A stretch of 64,000 bases of DNA, taken from Rickettsiales bacterium. GTDB taxonomy: Bacteria > Pseudomonadota > Alphaproteobacteria > Rickettsiales > Anaplasmataceae. Position 1 is the first letter of the stretch. Each line of letters starts with the position of its first letter. This document shows positions 55,775 to 64,000 of the stretch, piece after piece. A program made the position numbers and the translations under genes. Where the stretch lies: positions 18,186 to 82,185 of the forward strand of contig JAISAR010000006.1 of assembly GCA_031266615.1 (NCBI GenBank), given 5' to 3'. The notes under the pieces are model-generated. The model saw nothing but the letters and a program-made list of their open reading frames with translations, was not told the origin of the DNA and did not search any database.

Positions 55775-57115
55775 ATGCTCCACAGATTTTTTAGTTTCTT
55801 TATATTACCTTTATTGTTTTTCACTTACCCAATCTCTCTGAAAGCTGCAAATATAGAACACAGTATAAAGCACGCTAAACTCAGTAATGGGCTAGATATC
55901 TATGTTGTACCTAATTATCGGATTCCAGCTGTTTTTCATGCAGTAATATATAAAGTTGGGGGAATGGATGATCCAATCGGCAAAGCAGGATTGGCTCACT
56001 ACTTTGAACATTTAATGTTTGAAACTACAGGAAAATTTAAAGACATAGAATCGACTATGAGTAGCATTGGAGCGCAATTTAACGCATTTACCACTAGAGA
56101 ATATACCTGTTACTACGAATTAGTCCTCAAGGGCGACTTACCACTAGCAATGGAAGTTGAAGCAGATAGAATGGGCAATTTTAATGTTACTCAAGACAAA
56201 ATAGATAGAGAAAAAAATATTGTATTAGAAGAAAGGAAGATGAGGTTTGATAATAATCCTAACAATTTGCTATGGGAAGAAATGAATAGTGCATTTTACC
56301 GTACTGGCTACGGCAGATCTGTTATCGGCTGGGAAAGCGATATTAAAACTTACAACCAGGATGACATAATGAGGTTTCATGATAACTATTACCATCCAAA
56401 CAATGCAATACTGCTGATTGTTGGTGATGTGGAATTCGATGAAGTGGTGGAATTAGCAGGAGAAAAATATGGGGAAATTAAAGCTAAGCCTACAATTAGG
56501 CATTACCCAAATCAGGATCCAGCACATAATGCAGATCTATCGGTAACTTTAGAAAGTACTGAAGTAAAAGAACCAGTTTTGTATTTTCGTTATCGTGTTC
56601 CTTTATTCAAGAACATAGATGAAACCTCCGCTGTTAACTTGGCAGTTGAAGTGTTAGGGGGTGGCAAATCTAGTAAACTATATAAAGATTTGGTTCTAGA
56701 TAAAAGTGTGGCAGTATCAGTATCTACTTATTATGGCAGTTTAGCCTTTAGTGATAGCTACATTGATATTGAGGTAACTCCAAAAAGCGGAATGAAGTTG
56801 AACGTTATTGAAAGAGAGCTAGATAATGCTATCAATAACTTTATCTTTGAAGGAATAACGAATGAGGAGTTGCAAAGTGCAAAGTCTAAATACAAAGCAG
56901 CACAGTTTGATAAGCTATCTGACTTAACTAGTATAGCAATGTTTTACATACCACATCTAGCACTTGATATTCCACTTGATGAGATAGATATTTCATATAG
57001 TAAAATCAATGATGTTAATTTAGAGAATGTAAATAACAAAATTCGCACTATCTTTTCTACTAACAAATTAGTCGGTCGTTTGCTACCAAAAGGAGGTAAT
57101 AATGAAGATAAGTAA
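55775..57115 (+). CDS. M16-family zinc metallopeptidase (catalytic subunit), secreted
   Basis: In this 446-residue protein, a signal peptide covers about residues 1-24 (hydrophobic F-F-S-F-F-I-L-P-L-L-F-F). The inverted zinc site H75-Y-F-E78-H79 is intact, and the downstream R-x-Y-T-C-Y-Y-E-L ... E-A-D-R-M region matches the pitrilysin/processing-peptidase family. It overlaps the next gene, an M16 member without the zinc site, by 14 bases. That arrangement matches two-subunit M16B peptidases, in which one partner is catalytic and the other binds substrate. Likely periplasmic. Confidence 0.92.
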   Translation: MLHRFFSFFILPLLFFTYPISLKAANIEHSIKHAKLSNGLDIYVVPNYRIPAVFHAVIYKVGGMDDPIGKAGLAHYFEHLMFETTGKFKDIESTMSSIGAQFNAFTTREYTCYYELVLKGDLPLAMEVEADRMGNFNVTQDKIDREKNIVLEERKMRFDNNPNNLLWEEMNSAFYRTGYGRSVIGWESDIKTYNQDDIMRFHDNYYHPNNAILLIVGDVEFDEVVELAGEKYGEIKAKPTIRHYPNQDPAHNADLSVTLESTEVKEPVLYFRYRVPLFKNIDETSAVNLAVEVLGGGKSSKLYKDLVLDKSVAVSVSTYYGSLAFSDSYIDIEVTPKSGMKLNVIERELDNAINNFIFEGITNEELQSAKSKYKAAQFDKLSDLTSIAMFYIPHLALDIPLDEIDISYSKINDVNLENVNNKIRTIFSTNKLVGRLLPKGGNNEDK

Positions 57116-58418
57116 ACTTGTATTTCTACTTTTTTTCTGTCTGGGCTTTAACTTACAAGCAAGCAGTAACCTAAATATAGAGGAGGTCACTACCCGTAAA
57201 GGATTTAAGTTTTTATTTGTTGAAAATTGCGATTTACCAAAAGTTTCACTGAATATATCGTTCAAAGATGCAGGCTACGCGTATGAGAACGCGGAAAAAC
57301 AGGGACTTACTTGGTTTACTTCTCTTGTAATTCAAGAGGGGGCAGGAAAAAATGATGCCAAAGATTTTGCGAAAAAGCTTGAAGATAAAGGGATTAGTTT
57401 AGGTTTTATTGCCGATTTAGAAGCATTTAGGGTTTCATTAAATACTCTGTCTGAGAATTTAGAGGATGCAGTTTCGTTACTAAGTGACGCTATAATGCGT
57501 CCTAAAGTTGACCCTGAGGGGTTGAATAGAGTTTTCGAAAAAGCAAAAGTTACTTTTAATAACCTTGAAAAAAATCCTTATTTTGTTGCTGGAAAAGAAC
57601 TAGAGACGTTGTTGTTTAAAAAACATCCTTACTCAAAAAGTGGATATGGAACTCTTGATACTGTAATGAGCATTACTAGAGATGATGTTTTAACATACAT
57701 AAAACGTAATCTTACTAAGGATAACATCGTTATCAGTGTTGTTGGTTGCGCAACAAAGGAAGAAATTAGTACGCTACTGGATAAATATTTATCTAAATTA
57801 CCATCAAAAAGATCAAAAGTTAGAAAAATACCTGTAAAAAATGATTTTGGTCCTGCAGAAAGTAAGAACATTTTTATGGATATACCACAGAGTGTCATAA
57901 TTTTTGCTCAGAAAGGTATGGCATATGAAGACCCCAATTATTATAACGCTAGTGTCCTAATTGATGCGCTTGGCGGCATGGGGCTAAATTCAATACTAAT
58001 GAAAGAATTGAGACAAAATCTGGGTATTACTTATGGTATTAGTGCAAGCATTATTCCCAAAAAACATGGAAGTGCTATATTTGGATTTATGAGTACTGAT
58101 AGTTCTACTGCTGGTAAAGCTATATTAGCGGTAAAAGACGTATTGAGTAAGGTAAAAAAAGAGGGAATTGACGAACAGTTGTTCAAGGATGCAAAAACCA
58201 GTTTAGTAAATAACCTTGCCTTTTTTCTATCCAATAATACAAATACAGCAATACTGCTGGATGATATACAGATAAATGATCGTGATGTTAATCGTATAAA
58301 TAATTATGCGAATGTCATTAATGACGTTAAATTAGAGGAAGTAAACAAATTGGCAAGTTCTTTACTAGATCCTGAAAGTTTGTTTTTTGTTGAAGTTGGC
58401 AGAAATGCTAAAAATTAA
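57102..58418 (+). CDS. M16-family non-catalytic partner subunit, secreted
   Basis: The 438-residue protein has the M16 fold but where H-x-x-E-H should be it has T-W-F-T-S-L, so it cannot bind zinc. A signal peptide is at residues 1-20. The G-x-x-G-L-N-S-I-L-x-x-E-L-R motif and the C-terminal pattern support the subunit role. A strong AGGAGG lies eight bases before the ATG, inside the upstream gene. The 3' end overlaps the convergent purN by 54 bases. Confidence 0.9.
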   Translation: MKISKLVFLLFFCLGFNLQASSNLNIEEVTTRKGFKFLFVENCDLPKVSLNISFKDAGYAYENAEKQGLTWFTSLVIQEGAGKNDAKDFAKKLEDKGISLGFIADLEAFRVSLNTLSENLEDAVSLLSDAIMRPKVDPEGLNRVFEKAKVTFNNLEKNPYFVAGKELETLLFKKHPYSKSGYGTLDTVMSITRDDVLTYIKRNLTKDNIVISVVGCATKEEISTLLDKYLSKLPSKRSKVRKIPVKNDFGPAESKNIFMDIPQSVIIFAQKGMAYEDPNYYNASVLIDALGGMGLNSILMKELRQNLGITYGISASIIPKKHGSAIFGFMSTDSSTAGKAILAVKDVLSKVKKEGIDEQLFKDAKTSLVNNLAFFLSNNTNTAILLDDIQINDRDVNRINNYANVINDVKLEEVNKLASSLLDPESLFFVEVGRNAKN

Positions 58419-58973
58419 TCCTTCTGCTATTAACCTCACTGCTTCCACGTAGCACTTATGCTCCTCAGCTAGAATACGTTCTGAGAGGCTTTGAATGTTA
58501 TCGTTTGGTAACACTGGCACAGCAGCTTGAGCGATTATGGCTCCAGCATCAACTTCAGGAGTGACGTAATGTACAGTACAACCTGTAATTTTTACACCTG
58601 CTTTCAGAGCTTGCTCTTGAGCATTGAGGCCCTTAAAAGATGGAAGTAAAGAGGGATGAATATTTATAACCTTGTTATGCCATTTACTCAGAAAGTCAGC
58701 TTTTAGAATTCTCATAAACCCTGCAAGGCAAACCAAATCAACCTTATGTTGCACGAGTATTTCGTGAATTTTATTAGCATCAAGTGGTTTACTTTCAACA
58801 ACAAACGCTGAGATTCCTGCTTGCTTTGCTATTTTCAGGCCAGCAGCCTCACCATTATCTGTGATAACGCACACAACTTCCGCAGGAAAACTGCGATCTT
58901 GACATGCTTTTATCAATGACTGCATGTTTGATCCTCTGCCTGAAATGAGTATTCCGAGCTTTATTTTTTTCAT
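58365..58973 (-). CDS. purN: Phosphoribosylglycinamide formyltransferase PurN
   Basis: Transfers a formyl group from 10-formyl-THF to GAR in purine synthesis. The 202-residue protein has S-G-R-G-S-N-M-Q, then the catalytic I-N-I-H-P-S-L-L-P-S-F-K-G and T-V-H-Y-V-T-x-E-V-D-A-G. Catalytic N, H and D are all present. The stop lies inside the convergent M16 gene, so the last 15 or so residues could be an extension. Together with purF (62143) it shows that the organism keeps de novo purine synthesis. Confidence 0.94.
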   Translation of the reverse strand: MKKIKLGILISGRGSNMQSLIKACQDRSFPAEVVCVITDNGEAAGLKIAKQAGISAFVVESKPLDANKIHEILVQHKVDLVCLAGFMRILKADFLSKWHNKVINIHPSLLPSFKGLNAQEQALKAGVKITGCTVHYVTPEVDAGAIIAQAAVPVLPNDNIQSLSERILAEEHKCYVEAVRLIAEGLIFSISANFNKKQTFRI

Positions 58974-59248
58974 TGTGGCACAGTTAATTTAGTGTGAAAT
59001 TTAATATTAACAAAACAGCTCAAAAGGAAAACCTATTTTATAGCGAAAAGGGTGCGTACAGCTTTTTCCATTATAAGTGAATCTTCTAATTTTAGGTTTC
59101 GCTGGACAGCATTCAGTTAAAATTAGCTTTAATGCTGAAGCATCTGGGCAAGTATACCAATACAGACATACATTTTTGTAATCGCGTTATTATTTATTTA
59201 ACAAAGTATTAGTATAATCTATTCACTGGATTAAATGGAGAAAATTTA

Positions 59249-59665
59249 ATGAGCAAATTACCACACAACGCAAAAATAAGTAAATCTCAGGTTACTCAGT
59301 GGGAAGTAATAAAAAATTGCGAATATGCTGATAATTGCCTGTCAAAAATAGTAAATCTATACGTCATTAAAATGGCTCGGCTGTCAGATTTTTATGCGAG
59401 TGATGAACCTGAAATCAACACCATCCTGGCAAGAATAAGTGTGACAAGTGAAAATGTATTTTTAAATAAGGCTACTGCTATTGAAATTATGGAAGATATT
59501 TTTCCACATAAATTCAACAGTAAGAAAAAAAACAACATATCAAGATTAGAAGATTTGTACAATTACTTATGCTCTGTTGTTGGCAATAGCCTTCCAAAAG
59601 AAATGCTTGAGAGCCTAGTAAGAGAATATAAGGATGCTGTTAACTTATTTAAGGCGATTACTTGA
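59249..59665 (+). CDS. Hypothetical protein
   Basis: The 138-residue soluble, helical protein has no motif I know. It has a full-length frame with GGAGAA upstream of the ATG. Its 3' end overlaps the convergent MnhE-like gene by eight bases. Probably a lineage-conserved gene of unknown role. Confidence 0.6.
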   Translation: MSKLPHNAKISKSQVTQWEVIKNCEYADNCLSKIVNLYVIKMARLSDFYASDEPEINTILARISVTSENVFLNKATAIEIMEDIFPHKFNSKKKNNISRLEDLYNYLCSVVGNSLPKEMLESLVREYKDAVNLFKAIT

Positions 59666-60182
59666 TTGAACGCAGCGTTTCCAAGACTCTATTCTCTATT
59701 TCAGAAACGCCGCTTTCAAGACTTTTATCTATCAAATATATAGTAGACAGGTAAGTTTGCCGTTTTCTTACAACATTGATAGTTAAAGTGCCAGGAGTGA
59801 TCGTGACTGAGTTTGCAAACAATGTGATGCTTTCGTCGTTATGTCCTTTGCACTTCTTTAGAATGGTGATTGGCTCAAGTTTAAGCTCGGTCTGTAGCAC
59901 TTTTTTTGTTACATAAATACTCGATAGAATGACTTGGTATATCAGCCATGGTATATAACTTACCAGCAACTTACAAAATGACAATCTACTCGTGCCATTT
60001 AGGATTTGACTAAAGGCGCCTTCAGCATCTATCAATCGTTTAAAGATAAACAACGTGAATATAGAGGAAAATACCCCACAAAAAACAAAAAACGGCTCAA
60101 AATAACCAGACAATACAATCCATAGGAAAAACAGTATTATAAAAGACAGAGAAAAAAACTTGATTTTTTGCCTAAGGTTCAT
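59658..60182 (-). CDS. Na+/H+ antiporter subunit E (MnhE/MrpE-like)
   Basis: In this 174-residue protein, three membrane helices lie in the first 105 residues. A cytoplasmic domain follows with the family motif A-N-S-V-T-I-T-P-G-T-L-T. In multi-subunit Mrp antiporters this subunit works with A-D, F and G; none of those lie in this window. It either works with distant genes or is a stand-alone survivor. No strong Shine-Dalgarno before the ATG. Confidence 0.82.
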   Translation of the reverse strand: MNLRQKIKFFSLSFIILFFLWIVLSGYFEPFFVFCGVFSSIFTLFIFKRLIDAEGAFSQILNGTSRLSFCKLLVSYIPWLIYQVILSSIYVTKKVLQTELKLEPITILKKCKGHNDESITLFANSVTITPGTLTINVVRKRQTYLSTIYLIDKSLESGVSEIENRVLETLRSIK

Positions 60183-60314
60183 GATCTGCAGTATAGCTTA
60201 AGTGATTTTTTAAGGAAAGATAATAATGGTCCTCCCCCTATAAATTTATATCCAGTGCCCTGAGGAAATGTTTGATAAACTCTTTCAAATCGGAAGATAG
60301 AGAATATCAAACTC

Positions 60315-60343
60315 TTGACTTTTTTGCCAAAATGTGCAATAAT
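60315..60343 (+). promoter_or_regulatory. Candidate promoter for the ankyrin/TM gene
   Basis: TTGACT (60315-60320) and AATAAT (60338-60343) have a 17-base spacer, 22 bases before the ATG at 60365. CAGGAG follows at about 60353-60358. Confidence 0.4.
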
Positions 60344-60364
60344 TGAACTAAACAGGAGAAAGTT

Positions 60365-61126
60365 ATGGCACAAGGAAAACTCACAGAAATACTTAAAGAA
60401 GTAAACGCTCTTTCGGGTTTGAGTGCGGATAATACAATCGAGCAAATAAAAACTAAGCTACAAGAAGAAGATAAAGAAACATACGAAAAGTGGGAAAAGG
60501 GGGATTTTCATGTTGATCATCCTTTTGCTGAACTTATTACCAATAAATATGGAGCTACAACACAAAACACATTGTTAAATATTGCTGTTGCAAATAACTG
60601 TGTAAATGTAGTGAATACTTTAATTGAGAAGAAAGCAAATGTTAATGAAGCACCTTGTGGATGGACTCCTTTGCATTTTGCTGTCTGTAATGGTTACACA
60701 GATATAGTAAATATTTTAATTAAAAATGAAGCAAATATTAATGCGAAATCTAATGGTGGATTGACTCCTTTACTTATTGCCCACAAAAATGGCTATGTAA
60801 GTATAGCAAGCACTTTATTGAACGAAGGAGCAGATCGTAGTGATATACAACTCCTCGAGCAAGCAGAAAAAAAACAACTTATAAAAAATGCAATTGTAAA
60901 AGGTATTATTGTGGGTTTTGTAGTCGCAGCAATAGTTGCTACTGCACTCACATTTGCTACTACTTTATCTATACCAACAATGATTGGGTTAGTTGCAGGA
61001 TCTGCGCTTATAGCAAGTACTGTTGTTGGTGCTGGTATATATATGATGTCAAAGCCTAAAACTGAAATAGGGATAGATAAGGATGCAGAACGGGTTGCAC
61101 CTGGGGATATGCTAAAATTTGTGTAA
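60365..61126 (+). CDS. Ankyrin-repeat protein with C-terminal membrane hairpin
   Basis: In this 253-residue protein, an N-terminal module (L-T-E-I-L-K-E-V-N-A ... I-K-T-K-L ... Y-E-K-W) is shared with the protein at 48441. Three to four ankyrin repeats (residues 60-160) follow. Two long hydrophobic helices (about 178-205 and 210-232, G-I-I-V-G-F-V-V-A-A-I-V) and a short polar tail complete it. The repeats would be anchored to a membrane by the hairpin. A strong CAGGAG supports the start. It stands between chromosomal genes, so ankyrin genes here are not confined to the prophage. Confidence 0.88.
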   Translation: MAQGKLTEILKEVNALSGLSADNTIEQIKTKLQEEDKETYEKWEKGDFHVDHPFAELITNKYGATTQNTLLNIAVANNCVNVVNTLIEKKANVNEAPCGWTPLHFAVCNGYTDIVNILIKNEANINAKSNGGLTPLLIAHKNGYVSIASTLLNEGADRSDIQLLEQAEKKQLIKNAIVKGIIVGFVVAAIVATALTFATTLSIPTMIGLVAGSALIASTVVGAGIYMMSKPKTEIGIDKDAERVAPGDMLKFV

Positions 61127-61275
61127 TTCCGTCATTCCGTTGCTATAGCACTCTCTCTACCTATTCAAAAAGGCCATCATTCCTCACCTTGATAAAAAGC
61201 TACGCTCTGCCTAAGCGAAGTCACTTAATTTTTACATATCTATTGTAAAGTAAAGAAGCTAGAACGGGAACGAAA

Positions 61276-61962
61276 ATGTTAGCTGAAGCGTGGACTTTAC
61301 TGATACTTACACTGCTTGAAACTATACTTAACGTAGACAATTTAATCTTTATTTCTCTAGCGATAGATAAAGTACCAACCACGCTGAAAGAAAGGGTACG
61401 CCTTATAGGTCTTGGACTAGCGCTATTGATGCGTTTTGTGACACTGTTTTTTACATCGCATATATTGTCAATGCAAAAACCTATATTTCACGTTATATCG
61501 CTTGACATCTCAGTAAAAGATCTACTTATGATAGCAGGAGGATTATTTCTCGTTGTTAAAAGCTCTATGGAGCTATGGAATAACATTTTTTTATGCAAGC
61601 AAACCGAAAAAAAAATAGATATCAAATCGCAATTGTTTTCAGTTATACTGCAAATCATATTAATAGACTTAATTTTTTCGGTTGATTCTTTATTAACCGC
61701 CATAGCATTAACTCACAACATGATAATAATTGCTATGGCATATACGTTTTCCATACTAGCAATGATATTTTTATCAAGTCATACCGCTCAGTTAATTAAG
61801 TCTAGCCCTAGCTTAAAAACAATCGCCATTCTATTTATTTTATTTGTTGGTGCATACCTAATACTTGAAGGACTTCACATAGAACTACCGAAAGAATACT
61901 TATATTCTTCATTGATATTTGCATTGCTTGTAGAAGCTATAAGCAAAATAAAGAAAACGTAG
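61276..61962 (+). CDS. TerC-family integral membrane protein
   Basis: The 228-residue protein has seven to eight membrane helices. The acidic intramembrane motifs typical of TerC are present (L-E-T-I-L-N-V-D-N-L near residue 15 and L-I-F-S-V-D-S-L near residue 140). TerC proteins are thought to handle metal ions, especially manganese at the membrane, although the family was named from tellurite resistance. GGGAACG upstream of the ATG gives a weak ribosome site. It is single, with no tellurite genes near. Confidence 0.88.
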   Translation: MLAEAWTLLILTLLETILNVDNLIFISLAIDKVPTTLKERVRLIGLGLALLMRFVTLFFTSHILSMQKPIFHVISLDISVKDLLMIAGGLFLVVKSSMELWNNIFLCKQTEKKIDIKSQLFSVILQIILIDLIFSVDSLLTAIALTHNMIIIAMAYTFSILAMIFLSSHTAQLIKSSPSLKTIAILFILFVGAYLILEGLHIELPKEYLYSSLIFALLVEAISKIKKT

Positions 61963-62142
61963 CAGTTGTACAGTCTCAGAATGTGCTGGGTTTTTTTCTC
62001 ATGCTTTATCATACCTGGAACTGTACAAGGAAGGAAAGTATAGGAAATTTTTGCGTTTTATAGCCCTTCTTAACATCTAGTAAATAAAATGCTTGTGCTT
62101 TGCCTATGCTAAAGTAGAATTAAACTTTACTAAATAGTTTTT

Positions 62143-63531
62143 ATGCTTGATGGAATGCACGAAGAGTGCGGAGTATTTGGTATAAGCTACAATAAAGACG
62201 CTGCTTTTGACTCCGTACTAGGTCTTCATGCTTTGCAGCATAGAGGTCAGGAGTCTTTTGGTGTAGTGACAAGTTATAACGGTAAGTTGCACTCTTATCA
62301 TTTTCAAGGTCAAGTGAGCAGTGTGTTTGATGACGTAGATGCAATAAAGAAATCCTTGCCTGGAGATTATGCAATAGGTCACGTTCGATACTCAACAAGT
62401 GGCAGTAAGGTCGGAGCACAACCCATGCTCGGCAAAAGCAGTAAGTTCGGGGATTTTGCTATAGCACATAATGGTAATTTAATTAATATTTTTCCAATAC
62501 GCGAGCGATTAATTAAACAGGGGTGCGTTTTTCAATCGGATATCGATACAGAAGTAGTAGTGCGTTTGGTGGAAACCAACACAAAAGATAGCTTTCTAGA
62601 GAGTTTTATATGTTCATTAAAGCAGATACAAGGCGCTTATTCCTTTGTTGCAATCAACCAAGAGAGGGTTATTGGAGTGCGCGATCCAGCAGGAATCAGA
62701 CCCCTTGCTTTAGGAAAGTTAAACGGCTCTTACGTGCTTGCATCTGAGACTTGTGCTTTTGATATAGTAAATGCAGAATTTATTAGAGAAATAGAACCAG
62801 GTGAATTAGTCACTATTGATCGTAATGGCCACCTAACTTCAGCATTTCCTTTTGCGCAGCAAAAATCGAGCTTTTGTATTTTTGAATACGTTTATTTCTC
62901 AAGACCAGATAGCATAATGGAAGGTAGGTCTATATACGATATGAGAAAAGAAATAGGGAAAACGCTTGCAGAGGAGAGTCCACCAAAAAACAATGTGGAT
63001 ATGATTGTACCAATACCTGATTCTGGAATACCTGCAGCCATTGGATATGCAAAGCATTCAGGGTTACCTATGGAACTGGGAATAATTCGTAATCATTACA
63101 TAGGAAGAACTTTTATACAACCAACTGCTGAAGTACGTAAAGTCAGAATAAAGTTAAAATTCAACGCTAATAAGCACATTCTAAAGGGTAAAAACATAGT
63201 TTTAATAGATGACAGTATAGTACGTGGCAGTACACTCAGAAGCATAATAGTTATGCTAAAAGATGCAGGAGTAAGGGAAATTCACTTAAAAATTTCAAGT
63301 CCACCAATTAAATACTCTTGCTTTTATGGAATCGATACACCAGAGCGCAAGGATTTAATTGCTGCAAATCAATCCATAGAGGAAATAAAGGCAAGTATAG
63401 GAGTGAATAGTTTGACCTTTCTAAGTATTGATGGGTTATATCGGGCTGTTAAGGAAGAGAAGCGCAATAACATAGCACCGCAATACTGTGATGCTTGTTT
63501 CACTGGTGATTATCCAATTGGTAAATGTTAA
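62143..63531 (+). CDS. purF: Amidophosphoribosyltransferase PurF
   Basis: First committed step of purine synthesis: glutamine plus PRPP to phosphoribosylamine. The 462-residue protein has the N-terminal nucleophile Cys in E-E-C-G-V-F-G, to be exposed by removal of a short propeptide. Glutaminase motifs H-R-G-Q-E-S and H-V-R-Y-S-T are present, as is the PRPP loop V-L-I-D-D-S-I-V-R-G-S-T. Cysteines in the C-terminal C-D-A-C-F-T-G suggest the iron-sulfur type. ATG at 62143 or 62155. It probably has its own promoter after a 180-base gap. Confidence 0.95.
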   Translation: MLDGMHEECGVFGISYNKDAAFDSVLGLHALQHRGQESFGVVTSYNGKLHSYHFQGQVSSVFDDVDAIKKSLPGDYAIGHVRYSTSGSKVGAQPMLGKSSKFGDFAIAHNGNLINIFPIRERLIKQGCVFQSDIDTEVVVRLVETNTKDSFLESFICSLKQIQGAYSFVAINQERVIGVRDPAGIRPLALGKLNGSYVLASETCAFDIVNAEFIREIEPGELVTIDRNGHLTSAFPFAQQKSSFCIFEYVYFSRPDSIMEGRSIYDMRKEIGKTLAEESPPKNNVDMIVPIPDSGIPAAIGYAKHSGLPMELGIIRNHYIGRTFIQPTAEVRKVRIKLKFNANKHILKGKNIVLIDDSIVRGSTLRSIIVMLKDAGVREIHLKISSPPIKYSCFYGIDTPERKDLIAANQSIEEIKASIGVNSLTFLSIDGLYRAVKEEKRNNIAPQYCDACFTGDYPIGKC

Positions 63532-63537
63532 CACCAA

Positions 63538-63594
63538 CTACTTGGATAACGTCCTCCTGTCATCCAAGCGCCTCCTTTTTTGTCATCCAAGTAG
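63538..63594 (+). terminator. Inverted repeat after purF
   Basis: CTACTTGGAT (63538-63547) and ATCCAAGTAG (63585-63594) are perfect 10-base arms. The motif GTCATCCAAG occurs again between them, as in small Wolbachia repeat elements. The position, 6 bases after the purF stop, suits a terminator. Confidence 0.4.
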
Positions 63595-63715
63595 CTGACA
63601 CTGAAATCCAAAATACTACTTTAGCAATAAATATTTAAGAAATTTACCAAATGAGGAAAAAAGCAAAAGAGGCCCCTTGGGCAGCTTACTTCAAAATATA
63701 TTGGTAGCTAAGCGG

Positions 63716-64000
63716 TTAACTCGTGACTTCTTCTTTGAGTTGTGCAATTTCAGCTTTAGGAAGATCAGTAGATTCAGCTATCAAGTCAACAGATACGCCA
63801 GCTTTAAGTAGGTTTTTAGCCACTTCAATTTTTCCTTCTTGTCTGCCTTTTTCAGTAGCATCATCAAGTTTTTGAGCGAGGACAGCCTTCTCATCACGAA
63901 TACGCTTTATCTCTTGTTCATAGGCAATGAACTCCTTTTCTGACCAGTTAAATCTATTTAGCTCCTCATATGCTTTTTTGATTATTACATCACTTCCTAT
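63716..64000 (-). CDS. C-terminal part of an Rpn-family/PD-(D/E)XK transposase-like protein, runs off right edge
   Basis: The minus-strand frame is open from the window end to a TAA at 63716-63718, about 94 codons. It reads ... Y-E-E-L-N-R-F-N-W-S-E-K-E ... K-G-R-Q-E-G-K-I-E-V-A-K-N-L-L-K-A-G-V-S ... A-Q-L-K-E-E-V-T-S. This is the C-terminus of the Rpn/recombination-promoting nuclease family common in Wolbachia. The nuclease core lies outside the window. Its tail is the same module that ends the HTH regulators. Confidence 0.75.
   Translation of the reverse strand: MGSDVIIKKAYEELNRFNWSEKEFIAYEQEIKRIRDEKAVLAQKLDDATEKGRQEGKIEVAKNLLKAGVSVDLIAESTDLPKAEIAQLKEEVTS

Noticed and set aside
60179..60445. 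88-codon minus-strand frame overlapping the ankyrin gene start
   Set aside because: It overlaps a strongly supported plus-strand gene and its promoter and has no recognisable domain.

Overview
The window is from an AT-rich alphaproteobacterial endosymbiont and almost certainly Wolbachia. The evidence is a cifA-cifB cytoplasmic-incompatibility pair, an intact eleven-gene Undecim Cluster of prophage WO, many ankyrin-repeat genes, tandem-HTH regulators beside a RadC-like gene, and compact Rickettsiales-style housekeeping genes at the right end. Most of it (about 1-52000) reads as the eukaryotic association module (EAM) and decayed structural remnants of prophage WO. The part from about 52300 to 64000 looks like ordinary chromosome with one more ankyrin gene. 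The strain and the exact Cif type cannot be fixed from sequence alone. No tRNA, rRNA, CRISPR array or complete insertion sequence was found.

Region by region: (1) 1-4191, minus strand: a very large NACHT/STAND NTPase with a nuclease-like N-terminus, interrupted by a one-base homopolymer frameshift and running off the left edge. (2) 4457-8244: two ankyrin genes, followed by a long imperfect inverted repeat. (3) 8717-22970: the Undecim Cluster. It holds a sugar nucleotidyltransferase, an epimerase, a glycosyltransferase/radical-SAM fusion, a WG-repeat/methyltransferase-like protein, a PhyH dioxygenase, an ABC exporter, two threonine-aldolase-like enzymes, an MFS transporter, UDP-glucose dehydrogenase and an EamA transporter. 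Genes 2 to 8 overlap or abut and have a near-perfect sigma70 promoter in front; together they look like a pathway that makes and exports a modified glycan or small molecule. (4) 23068-26521: WO remnants (tail gene D 3' part, ankyrin gene, small membrane protein, patatin remnant, Lys-rich membrane protein, Dam methylase without a start). (5) 26610-28505: NAD-dependent DNA ligase. (6) 28843-35405, minus: HTH regulators, an uncharacterised 387-residue protein, a RadC-like protein and RNase HI. (7) 35872-50171: ankyrin genes around the minus-strand cifA-cifB operon, another HTH regulator, a tandemly duplicated ankyrin pair and a large ankyrin gene. (8) 50256-51838: a membrane protein and a leucine-rich-repeat protein. 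(9) 52345-63531: DNA glycosylase, glutaredoxin, ribF-lspA-M16-M16, purN, MnhE-like protein, ankyrin/TM protein, TerC and purF. The window ends in the C-terminus of an Rpn-type protein.

Shared modules tie the accessory region together. A roughly 25-residue tail (A-K-N-L-L-x2-G-V ... T-G-L-S) recurs in every large HTH regulator, in relics and in the Rpn-type gene. A C-terminal module of about 150 residues is shared by the 387-residue protein and the ankyrin protein divergent from cifA. A promoter/palindrome block is shared by the RadC-like gene and a small gene 14 kb away. The most notable items are the nuclease-NACHT protein, the cif operon with both nuclease sites intact, the Undecim Cluster, and these unexplained shared modules.
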